DNA from: Diaporthe sp. PMI_573 | Lineage: Eukaryota; Ascomycota; Sordariomycetes; Diaporthales; Diaporthaceae | Length of the DNA stretch: 64,000 nt | Reading direction: 5' to 3' | NCBI GenBank assembly: GCA_021399435.1 | Contig: JAJTUP010000005.1 | Coordinates: 1,798,001-1,862,000 of the forward strand | Part shown: piece by piece, positions 1 to 9,358 of the stretch | How positions within the stretch are numbered: the stretch's first letter is position 1 | Layout: every line of letters starts with the position of its first letter | The notes under the pieces: generated by a model | What the model saw: the letters and a program-made list of their open reading frames with translations, nothing else | Database searches by the model: none | What the model was told of the DNA's origin: nothing | Position numbers and translations under genes: made by a program

Positions 1-68
1 TGTGTTTGTGTGTTTGTGTGTTTGTGTGTTTGTGTGTTTGTGTGTTTGTGTGTTTGTGTGTTTGTGTG
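1..68. repeat. TGTGTTTG microsatellite
   Basis: The first 68 bases are a near-perfect tandem array of the 8-base unit TGTGTTTG, cut by the window start. Reading frames through it give only a Val/Cys/Phe/Leu run and are not coding. Confidence 0.95.
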
Positions 69-1014
69 TCAGAGACCCAGGGTGAGCGGTTCAGGTGAGA
101 CGGGGAGCCGAGAAGGAGGAGGATTGTGGTGTGGTGGTGGTCAAGTGCCAGTGGCAGGGAAGCACCAGACCTGCCAACGCAGCAACCACGGAAATGGGGG
201 CTTTGGCGTGGATAGGGAAACGGAGTCAGGGATGGAGACAAGAGGTGCACGGCGGTGAGGCGGACTCGAGGTGGACGTGAGGTAGGCGTGAGCTGGACTT
301 GACCGTGGCTGCTGTGTGCCATGGCCGTGGCCGTGGGCCCCTGAGAATCTGCAGCCAACCCCCCTCCCCTCGTTCCCTGCCGCCGCCAAGGCGCGACGAG
401 CCGCCGCCAGAGAGGACAAAGGGGAAAGAGGCTCTGCTGCAGTCCGTCCCGCGTCCCGGAGCGGCGCCGTCCGGGACTGAAGCACGGCGCGGTAGGCCCT
501 GTACGGTAGGGCTTTACGGTGCGTGTGTTGGGTCAGTACACAGTAATAAGTATCTGTCCGCGGTGCTCACTGCTACTACACCTGTTTGTTCCATGCCACA
601 CTACCTAGGTACCTACGGACTAGCCCTGCCAATGCCGACCACCTCTCCCGCCAATCGGCACCGGCCCGTTTGTAAAAAAGAACCCACCTGCTTGGCCCCA
701 CCTGCTTGGCCCCACCAACAACCCCTCACAAGCTTACAAGAGCCCTCAGGAACGTGGTACGTGAGTCTGCTGAGCTGCGCCAATGCGCGTCACTACGCTC
801 CCAAATAAATACCGTGTAGCCAGTGCCTCAGACTGCCTACCTACCCAGGTGCCAGGTCAAGACTTCACCTTGGCCAACGTCCCGGCAGTAAAACCCACTC
901 TCTTATCCTCGCCCGGTATATAGACGCTTTAACCTCCTCCGACTTCCATCATCACATCACCCTGACATCTCGCACACTCCCCTGTCATACCCAGCCCCAC
1001 AGCCCACTTTCGTC
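69..1014. other. Spacer upstream of the GNAT gene
   Basis: No gene is supported here. Frames on both strands are GC-biased chance ORFs without recognisable domains. The stretch holds a CCTAGGTACC-type motif at 601-616 and a CTACCTACC motif near 837. Its last 100 bases are pyrimidine-rich, as expected of a fungal core promoter and 5' leader. Confidence 0.6.
917..923 (+). promoter_or_regulatory. TATA-like element of the GNAT gene
   Basis: TATATAG lies 92 bases before the ATG at 1015, followed by a C/T-rich leader. The placement suits a fungal core promoter. This is a motif match only. Confidence 0.35.
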
Positions 1015-1694
1015 ATGACTGCTTCCAAGGGAGCTCTTGTGCGACACGCACGGCGTCAAGGTGGGTGTCTCGCCCCCCCCCTCCCATCCAGCACCCCACA
1101 TCATCCAAGGCTGCTCAGCACCATCTCCCCATATGTGTACTCACGTGCCCTTGCCCAGACATACCTGCTATCCTTGGCCTCATCAAGGAGCTCGCAGATT
1201 ACGAACATGAGCTTGCCTCGGTCGAGGCTACCGTGGAAAAGCTTGACTCCACTGTCGCATTTGCGCCTTCGGAACTCTCCCCCGGCGAGCCGACAACCGA
1301 CGCTCGTGGGCTGCCAATCACGGAGCCGACCACCCCGCTCAGGCCTGCCAGGTGCCTTCTGCTCTATGCGCCCGACGACGACAGGACGGCCGTGGGCATG
1401 GCGCTATACTTTTACAACTACTCGACGTGGCGCGCCAAGGCTGGCATCTACCTCGAGGACCTATATGTCACCCCGCGCGAGAGGAACAAGGGCTACGGGA
1501 AGCTCCTGCTGGTCACACTGGCCAGGGAGGTTGTGGCCATGGACGGTGGCAGGCTGGACTGGAGCGTCTTGAAGTGGAATGAGCCCAGCATCCGATTCTA
1601 TGAGGACGTCATTGGCGCAACACGCCAGGAGGAATGGGTGGGCATGCGGGTGGACAGGGAGGCTCTTGTAAGGTTGAGCAAGCTGCTGGGCTGA
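1015..1694 (+). CDS. GNAT-family N-acetyltransferase, SSAT-like
   Basis: Two exons, 1015-1060 and 1159-1694, encode 193 residues; the intron at 1061-1158 is GT-AG and joins in phase 1. The protein is a GCN5-related acetyltransferase that would move an acetyl group from acetyl-CoA to an amine. The N-terminus (ARRQDIPAILGLIKELADYE), the beta4-alpha3 segment YLEDLYVTPRERNKGYGK with its R/Q-x-x-G-x-G/A-like acetyl-CoA loop, and the later WNEPSIRFYE resemble the spermidine/spermine and thialysine acetyltransferase branch. The length fits that family (about 160-200 residues). The substrate, whether polyamine, thialysine or another amine, cannot be read from sequence. It ends 107 bp from the convergent LYR-protein gene. 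Confidence 0.88.
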
Positions 1695-1801
1695 GGCGAG
1701 CGAGGGCAACCGGACCCGCAATCACTCACACACACATACGACGCACAAAAGAGAGAAGACAGGTAGAGCTAGATAACCACGGCGCGCGTAACGCGGCTTC
1801 G

Positions 1802-2929
1802 CTAGAGTCGCCTGCCCCTGTCCTTGCCAGTCCGGGTGATTTCAGGGGCACCGTCAAAGAAAGAGGCATGGGCGGCCGCCGCAACAGGGACGTCCTTGGG
1901 CACCCTGCCCCAGACGATGTCCCACCTGCCCTCCGCGCCGGGCCTCGCTTCCATGGTGGGGGTCATCTCCCATACCTTGGCAAACAGGCGTCGCAGCAAC
2001 CTGGGCGTATATTTGTGCAAGCCGATGGCGGCGTCTTGCCCGTGGGGGCCCGGCACGGGCCGACCAGTGCGGCCACGATGTGACCTGGAGCTGGCCCGCT
2101 CGACAGCCCGCACGGGCTCGGTGGCGTACGCGTGCCAGCACCACTGTGTGCTTGCGCCGTGGCCGCCGTGGCCGCCAGGCAGAGGGGTGGCGGGCGGGCG
2201 TCTGGGCGGCATCTGGCAGAGCGCACTGCTGTCGGCATGGCCCAGGGCTAGGGCGCGCAGGGTTTGCCAGTCGCTGGCGGGCAGCGGGGGCAGGACGCGG
2301 TTGACGAGCCGCACGTACTCCTTGCGCAGCTTGCTCCGGGCCAGGGCGGCAGGGAGGGGCCTATCCCAGATGTTGGTGCTGGGCAGCCTGGCGGCCGGGT
2401 TTGTCTGGCTGGCCTTGATGTCGGGCCTGGGGCTGTGGGCTGGACCGTGCTTGGCCTGGGCGGCGGCGAGGGCGCGCAGCTTGCGGGTATCCCACTTGTC
2501 CAGCCAGTCCGGGGGCCGCTGGGCGGGCGCGCCGTCCTTTGCGGTGTACGTCCTGGCCTGCGTGTCGCGTGCGATTGCGGCCTCGAGTTGAGCAGAGTCG
2601 ACGGGCGGGTCCTGTCGCAGGAGGGCATGGATGAGCAGCCTCCTCCTGCCGCCAGTCCTGCCGAAGACGAGCAGCATGATGCGGTACAGATTGTCTACCA
2701 GGCCGTTGTTGGCGGCGCACAGGAAGCGGAGGTCATGGCGTGCCTGCCGGACGCGGCGCCTTGTCTGTGGGCAGGTGGGCGGATGGGCAGCGTGTCGGCG
2801 GAAGCGGGAGACGATCTGTTGTCTGATGTATGGCTGGCATATTGGGGGCAGGTAGGAGGCCTGGCGGAGGAGGCCGCGGTAGATGTGGAGGGTGGTGTCG
2901 GCCGGGGCGAGCATGAGGGAGCGGCGCAT
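1802..2929 (-). CDS. LYR-motif (Cup1-like) family protein
   Basis: A single exon encodes 375 residues from the ATG at 2929. The frame is open further upstream but has no earlier ATG. The N-terminus has an LYR-type helix (HIYRGLLRQASYLPP, then IRQQIVSRFRRH) matching the tyrosine-arginine and downstream-phenylalanine pattern of LYR proteins, which usually act at mitochondria in Fe-S transfer or respiratory complex assembly. The rest is arginine- and proline-rich with no domain I can name, and is much longer than the about 100-residue classical LYRM proteins. This fits the long fungal group annotated as Cup1-like or LYRM2-like. It is divergent from MBP1 across about 1.05 kb. An alternative start is the Met at 2914. 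The role is inferred from the motif only. Confidence 0.72.
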   Translation of the reverse strand: MRRSLMLAPADTTLHIYRGLLRQASYLPPICQPYIRQQIVSRFRRHAAHPPTCPQTRRRVRQARHDLRFLCAANNGLVDNLYRIMLLVFGRTGGRRRLLIHALLRQDPPVDSAQLEAAIARDTQARTYTAKDGAPAQRPPDWLDKWDTRKLRALAAAQAKHGPAHSPRPDIKASQTNPAARLPSTNIWDRPLPAALARSKLRKEYVRLVNRVLPPLPASDWQTLRALALGHADSSALCQMPPRRPPATPLPGGHGGHGASTQWCWHAYATEPVRAVERASSRSHRGRTGRPVPGPHGQDAAIGLHKYTPRLLRRLFAKVWEMTPTMEARPGAEGRWDIVWGRVPKDVPVAAAAHASFFDGAPEITRTGKDRGRRL

Positions 2930-3979
2930 GGTCCAGAGAAGACGCCCGTGCTGCGGGTTGCGCTCCGCGCTGGCGTGTGAGGGCAAGGCGGGTGAAGAGG
3001 ACGCTGTCGGTGATTTGATGAATGCGGGCAGGTGGGCGGGTACAAGGGTTCAAGGGTACGTGCGTGTGCAGAACTGCCCGACGCGTGTGGTGGGTGCGTT
3101 TGGTGGTCCGTGCTCGCATGACCACACACGAACTCCGCACGAAACAGACACGTCCCGGGGGGTGCCAATGCACGCACTCAAATGTACATGCAATCTACGA
3201 GAGCTGCGAGTCCCATGCTCACCTGACCTCGCGCGCCGGCAAGAGAGTACCTAGTCAATCCCTCTCCTCGCCCTCGTCCCTCTCGCCATTGGTACCCCAG
3301 CATGAGACTGAGTCCTGGTGGGATATCCGCAGTCTCGTGTGTGCAGGTCATCGGCCTGCTGAGTCCGTCCTGCCCTGTCCGCCCAAGGTACCTTCGCACT
3401 TCGCAAGCACCGCGCCTCGACACTCGTCCCGACTCAAATCCTCCTCACCCACCCGCCTCGAGTCGACATCCTCGTCAGCCCGTCAGCACGCAAACTCCCG
3501 CCCCATCCCGACCGCCAGCCACAGTCGCGCATGTCTGCCCCGTAACTGCGCCGCCTGAACATCCCTCGCCGTCCTGCCCTCTTCTCGAAGAGACCGGCCG
3601 CCACCCCACAGCGTAGACCATCGAGAACAAGTCATTGTCGCAGTATCAATGGGTCTCTGACGCTCGCCATCTCGTCCCAATCCCAACCACCCAAGGTATC
3701 ATCACATCGGCCACATCTTACTGCGCAGCCTGTCGCCGCTTCTCACACTCTTCCCAGGGCGCTCCCAAACATCTATCACATGATCCGGATCGACAGCTTC
3801 CTGCCGCCATTTCGTCCCTTTCGCGCCCATGCCACATGGGCCAGCCGTCCTCCTCGCACCAGTATCACATCTCCCCTTCGCAACAATCCGCCAGCTTCCC
3901 CATCAGCGAGCCTTCCTCCCAGCCTGTTCGCCCCGCCACCGCCGCCTACTACCAGCCTACAAACCCCTTGTCATCCACC
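2930..3979. other. Divergent promoter region, LYR gene / MBP1
   Basis: This spacer separates two divergent genes. It contains one perfect MluI-cell-cycle box core, ACGCGT, at 3081-3086, about 150 bp upstream of the LYR gene start. The MBP1-proximal half is C/T-rich, as is common for fungal leaders. In-frame ATGs upstream of MBP1 exist at 3836. No other gene is seen. Confidence 0.6.
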
Positions 3980-6451
3980 ATGGACGACGATCATTTCCCC
4001 CAGATCTATTCTGTCCGTGAAACTCCTCCCCCAACACCCCCACAGCTCACCGCACACTGCGCGGCCGGTGCCACTGACCCTACTTCCGCAGTCCGTCTAC
4101 TCCGGCGTCGAAGTCTACGAGATGGAGGTCAATGCCGTCGCCGTCATGCGCCGCCGTCACGATAGCTGCCTCAATGCCACTCAGATTCTCAAAGTTGCCG
4201 GCTTGGACAAGGGGAAACGAACCAAGATCCTCGAGAAGGAGATCCAGACCGGCGAACACGAGAAGGTCCAGGGCGGCTACGGGAAATACCAGGGCACCTG
4301 GATATCTTATGACCGAGGCGTCCAGGTCTGCCGCCAGTACGGTGTAGAGGACCTCCTCCGGCCACTGCTCACCTACGACATGGGCCAGGATGGCACTGCT
4401 GCGGGCCGTGGCGACCTCAACACCCCGACCAAGGAGCAGGCCATGGCTGCCCAGAGGAAAAGGCTCTACAGCCAGCCTATCAACAACAGGTCCAACAGCA
4501 TGTCTGGCACATTCTTCAAGAACATATCCTCCACCGCCTCCAATGCCGTTGCCGCCATCAGCAAAGCCAGACTGGACTCACCGGGGCCCAGGAGCCGCGG
4601 TGGCCTCTCGAGGGCCCCCAGCTTCAATCGCCAGCCCTCGGTCTCGATGCAGAGCTTGGACGACTTCCCCGGCAACTCGCAGCAGAGCTTCACCTCTGAT
4701 CACGCCCGCAACGGCGACTCCGCATACTCTGCACAGCGTAACAATGCGCAGCCAATGAGCATCGACGGGGCTGAGCCTCCTAGGAAGAGACCGAGGGTCG
4801 CGGTGACGCCGGCAGATAGCTTCGGGCAGTCGCAATCCCAGTCGCAATCCCAGTCCCAGTCCCAGTCACAGAGCATGTATATGAGCGCCGACAACTTCCC
4901 GGGCTCTCCCACCGAGCCAAACGAATCCTTCATCTACTCCCAACACGGTCTAAATCTGCGTCAGGTCGAGGACCACGACGGTGTTTCTCCTCTTCCACCT
5001 CTACCCTACGACGAGTCTGTGGATGCCGAGGCCACACGCAAAACACTACTGACCCTCTTCGCGGAGCCCGCCGAGCCTGATGCGTTCGAGGAATTGCGGT
5101 CCTTGACCCCCTTGGAGTTGGACATGCCCATTGACAGCCAGCAGCATACTGCTTTGCACTGGGCTGCCACCCTGTCGCGTATGAGCATCGTCCAGGCCTT
5201 GATTAGGCATGGAGCCAACCCCTTCCGGGTGAATTCTGAAGGCCAGACCGCCCTCATGCGCGCGGTCATCGTCACAAACTCTCACGACAACTTTTCCTTC
5301 CCCGAATTGCTGGATCTCCTTGGCCACACCCTTGAGGTAGCAGACAACAAGGGTCGCACAGTACTGCATCATGTCGTCGTCACAAGCGCCATCGAACGTC
5401 GGCACGCCACGAGCAAGTACTACCTCGACTGTCTGCTTGAGTGGGTTGTCCGCCAGGGTAGCGCCCCGAGCAGTCAGGACCATGCGGCGAACTCCACTGG
5501 CCCCCCGTCAAGTAACGCCCACAAGATGGGGCTGGGCCGATTCATGATCGAGGTGGTCAATGCCCAGGACAAGGCCGGCGACACAGCACTAAACCTGGCT
5601 GCTCGAATATCGAACCGCAGCATCATCTCTCAGCTTCTCGAGGTTCATGCCGACCCTTCAATACCAAATCGTGTCGGCCTGAGGCCGGTGGATTTTGGCA
5701 TCGGCGAGCTGCCCAACGCGGATCGGGACGTCGAGGACGTGGCAAAGAACGATTTGGTGGTGAGCACGCAGAGGAGCAAAGAGAGCAGCGATGATATTGT
5801 GGCATGTAAGTCGCGCGCGCCTTCCGAACCCCGTCGGCCGTTGCTAATCAGCCTGCAGCCATGAAAGACCTGCTGGGAGAGACAGCCGTGATCGCGCAAG
5901 AAGAGCTCAAGGCAAAGCAGGAGACCCTTGATGAGCTCCAGACGGCGCTGAGAGCAAATTCGTCGAGGCTTGCAGAGACGCGGCGGAACCTCGAGGTTGT
6001 CAAGGAGAAGGCCAAACAGCAGCAGGTCAACAGACAACAGGTTGCGAATCTTTCTCGAGAGCTGGAAAGTCTCCAGTACCGCATGGGTCACATGGATAAT
6101 GAACAGGCCGCGTCACAGAGCAACTCTGCCGCAGCTTGGGAGGACGAGCTTGAGAGGGCCCTCAGCTCGGCTGATCACCAGCCCGCATTGCCGGATGCTG
6201 GCATCCTCCGAGCCCGCCTGAAAGCAACGACTGATATCCTGAACACAGTGAAAGACAAGGTGTCGAACCTGAAAGGCACAAGCCGAGATATCGAGTACAA
6301 GTATAGGCGCCTGGTTGCCCTGGCGGCCAACTGCCCCGAGAGCCAAGTTGACGATTTATTAGAGGGCCTGGTCCGGGCCGTGGAGAGTGAGAAGGGAGAG
6401 CTGGAGATTGGTCGGGTGCGGAAGTTCCTGGGCGGTGTCGATGGGCCATAG
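3980..6451 (+). CDS. MBP1: APSES cell-cycle transcription factor Mbp1
   Basis: Three exons, 3980-4012, 4092-5805 and 5859-6451, encode 779 residues; both introns (4013-4091, 5806-5858) are GT-AG with branch-like sequences (CACTGAC, GCTAATC). This is the DNA-binding subunit of the MBF complex that drives G1/S transcription from ACGCGT boxes. Residues about 13-110 form the KilA-N/APSES domain, including LNATQILKVAG and EKVQGGYGKYQGTW. A GQSQSQ run lies at nucleotides 4824-4873. Ankyrin repeats start near residue 360 (HTALHWAA) and again near 504 (GDTALNLAAR). A coiled coil covers about 593-655, the usual partner-binding C-terminus. The start at 3980 has a CCACCATGG context; an in-frame ATG at 3836 would add 48 residues. 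Residue 37 is Cys where most relatives have Trp in the SWLNATQ segment. Confidence 0.94.
4824..4873 (+). repeat. Gln-Ser coding tandem repeat in MBP1
   Basis: A degenerate tandem of CAGTCN/CAATCC codon pairs encodes eight consecutive Gln-Ser units within the low-complexity linker between the DNA-binding and ankyrin parts of Mbp1. The copy number is likely to vary between strains. Confidence 0.85.
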
Positions 6452-7385
6452 ATTGCTTCTCCATGAGATGCTTCTTCTGTTCACAGGAAGGGGCCTGCAT
6501 GGGCAACAATACCACGCCTGACACTGTGCTCCCTGCCCAACCTGCTGATAAGGCATAGTTTGTCATTTGCGCCCCAAGGGTGGTGATATTGGTTTGAGTG
6601 TTGCGGGTGCCCAGAGGATAATTACTCCTCTTTGTTTAGTATTTGGTCTGGGGAAAATGAGGCGCAAGGGGTTTGCCCTTTTGCATGATACCATTAACCA
6701 CCATTCTAGTTCTTGTCTGGTTTTGCCGTGGCTAGGCATCACCGAAATTCATACGCTCATGACGTGGAGGTGATGATCAAGTAGCTAGGTTTGAATAGCA
6801 GCAGGGATCAAGTATCCACCGCACGTTAGACGTAGGTATGCCGCTGTCCGGTGTATCTCTTAGCACAGCTCTCAAGGTCCACTACGCGGATACTACTGCG
6901 ACAAACGCGTCGCCGTGGGTGGCACTGCATTTGTACCAGCCCCAGGTCACTGCGTTGTGCCTATGCATAATATATAGTCAAGTTCCTTTTTCAAGCCCGA
7001 GGACGACGTTCCACCTGGCCGTAAATCTAAGCTTCTTGCTCACAACAACCTCAACCGAGCCTGGAAAGAAGAGGGGGGGGGACCATGGCAACTAGGTACC
7101 AAGAGTGGCAGCATGCGATGCAGAAAGATGGTCCTGTTGGAATGGCATGTTCAGCTATGTCTGATGGATTCCTAGGTAATTACGGAAATGCCCAAGTCTT
7201 AGTTCCCGGTCACGGTTTTAGTTCATGTTTCTCTCCCCTTGTGTGCCATGCAATCAATTCAAGGACTTGAGCCGAACTCGTCCCAGCATGGCACCATCAA
7301 CCGTAATCGAGGCTACTGGCGACCAGATCTCCCTCTCCATCGGCATTTGCTGTTGCGAGGAGCTACTGGCGAGGCACCGCGGCCA
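6452..7385. other. Convergent spacer after MBP1
   Basis: This stretch contains the 3' ends of MBP1 (+) and the cyanovirin-N gene (-). Base composition drifts towards AT around 6.65-7.0 kb. A G9 run lies near 7072-7081. No coding region is supported. Confidence 0.55.
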
Positions 7386-8686
7386 TTATATGGGCAGAGT
7401 CTCCGACGGGTGTCGGGCTGCTAGATTCTTTGATGTTATTGAGAAAGCAGTTGCCCAGCCCGACTTCTCTATTGCGGTGCTTAGGCGACGTGAGTTGGCC
7501 TGTAAGCGACAGAGGTCAGTCAATGTGCCGAGCGCACAGAAAGGCACCCGGCCGAAACACATATTCGATGTAATTGGGCCTGTCATCAAGAAAACTAACT
7601 TTGTTTCATGCTCGCTGCCGTCGTCATCATACACAGTCTCTTCTGAGTCTTCGAGGACATTCAGTCCGGTGTCGTCTTCGGGCAGATCAGGGACCTCGTC
7701 GAGCTGTGTCTCCCCTTCACATCCCCCCCAAGTGTCGATTTGATTTGGGTCGCAGAATTGGACTATCCGGCTCAGCTGACCCGTGATCTCCAAGCTGTTC
7801 CTGTCGATCACGAAATGGAGTCTGTAAATGCAATTTCTGCCTCGGATGAACTGAAAGGCTTCGAAATATGTGTTGACTCTCGAGCGCCTTGCCGGCGTCT
7901 GGTAGCAGCAGAGTGCGTGGTCTTGTCTGCATCTGGTATGTGTCGTGTTCGGGTAAGTTGCCGGGAGCAAGTCCTCAAATTCTGTGACGGAGTCTTCACA
8001 GGGCACTCTCCTCCCTTTAGGCTCAGGCAAGCCAACCACTCCTGCACCAGGGCCCTGTTCGGCGGAAGCATCGAGAATGGTCGGAGATAGAGCCTCGCGG
8101 ACGCAGTCACCAGTGGCACCCATGCATTCGAGGCAGCCCTCCTCAGTGACGGTCACCAAGCTTCCTGTCAACTATAGTCAGTCCAGATCCAATCGCATGT
8201 GAGCAGGCCTGCACTGGCAGAGGCTTCTTGACGCACCCAGGTCAAAGAAATACCCCGGGGTGGCATCCGAGCCATTGGGGTCGCAGTCACAAAGCAGGTG
8301 GGCAACACCCCGGTCGCGCTCGTCGTCGTTGACAACATAGCAAGAACTGCAATAGTCGGTGAAGGCGCCGCTGTATTGACGCATACCGTCAGCTTGATGT
8401 GTGACCGGCTAGGTACAATGGCTTACTCTTTTACAGGGACCAGCCCCCACGTGCGTCCGCTCAGGCCCAGGTGGACGGGTCGAGGACCCCATCCCAGACA
8501 TCGGTTCAGGTCCACCGAAGTCAGCATAGGATCCCCTGCGCGTTGGCATCTTCCGGACATGACGCCACTGTTGTGGCCAATGGACGACTCATCACAAGCA
8601 TCGAGGAAGCTGGGACCAGCCCGGGAGATAGCTGCCCGAGCTAGGAACGGGGCGAGGTGAGTGAGGGGGCTCTTGGGGCTCTTCAT
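7386..8686 (-). CDS. Cyanovirin-N (CVNH) domain protein
   Basis: Three exons on the minus strand, 8427-8686, 8237-8370 and 7386-8164, join in frame to 390 residues; the introns (8371-8426, 8165-8236) are GT-AG with GCTGAC/GACTGAC branch sites. Residues about 28-150 match the CVNH lectin fold: a Cys at 31, GVMSGRCQRAG, SVDLNRCLGW, then after intron 1 GAFTDYCSSC and LLCDCDPNG, and after intron 2 a DLGSLVTVTEEGCLECMG ending. CVNH proteins bind mannose-type glycans and occur in many filamentous fungi. The remaining about 240 residues (VREALSP onward) have an acidic stretch (LPEDDTGLNVLEDSEE) and no domain I recognise. No strong signal peptide is visible. The C-terminal exon may hide a further intron, so the tail is less certain than the lectin part. 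Confidence 0.74.
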
Positions 8687-9358
8687 CTTTGTGTTATTGC
8701 GGCGTGTTGCGCCTGGAAAGAATGCCAGAATCTCAGGGGATGATGGTCAGGCTAGGTGGTCCAGTGACCGGTACAGTAGCTATGAGAAATAGGATACTGA
8801 GGGTAAGAAGTGGTGGACTGTATTATGGTGCTTGGTCAAGGAAAGGCGTCGCCTGTGTGGATGTCGTAGCTCGAGGAGGTGGTGTTTAGACGACTAGGGG
8901 AGTTATGACCATGGGAAATGAGGTGGTGTGCCCGGGTCTCAGGTGCCTGCCTGTTACAACCTTGGAAGTGCCATGTCCGACTGAGATGGGAGGAGTGAAG
9001 GAAGGAGATGTCAGAGTGCTGGCAGATGCTTACAACCTACCCAGGCAGGCGCCTACCTAGGTACCTAGGTAGGTAGGTAGAGCGCTGAACTGTGATATTT
9101 ATATACCTGCCTTGTATCAGTTGTAGGTTCTGGCATGTCAGAATGTGATTAGATGGTAATTCCAGCCAGGTGTTTTGCAGAAATCATCCTCCCCTAAACG
9201 CCCACGCTATGCCCCAGTCCCTTTTCTGGTAAGCTGTAGTAGATCTTGTATCGAACTCCCTCGACACGCATCTGGCCTCGGCGTGCTCATCAACACACCA
9301 CCAAGTGGTGGGAGACTAACGTAGCAACCCGTGCCACCGTCCCGCTGGCACATTTCAC
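8687..9358. other. Spacer with CCTAGGTACC-type array
   Basis: This is the promoter side of the CVNH gene and the 3' side of PEP7, both on the minus strand. It carries a dense array of CCTAGG/TACC/TAGG tetranucleotides at 9051-9080. No gene is supported. Confidence 0.6.
9051..9080. repeat. CCTAGGTACC/TAGG tetranucleotide array
   Basis: This is a palindromic short array of CTACC and TAGG units around CCTAGGTACCTAGG. Similar arrays lie at 601-616, 11965-11980, 15569-15597 and 16204-16219, always between genes. Confidence 0.8.

Noticed and set aside
141..808. Overlapping frames of 114-169 codons on both strands at the left end
   Set aside because: They are GC-rich chance frames without ATG context, domain or splice support, and overlap each other and the promoter region.
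1824..2980. Plus-strand frames of 238-255 codons opposite the LYR-motif gene
   Set aside because: They are shadows of the real minus-strand gene caused by high third-position GC.
7225..7743. Plus-strand frame of 172 codons
   Set aside because: It lies antisense to the CVNH gene exon 3 and shows no motif; the minus-strand model has intact splice sites and domain content.
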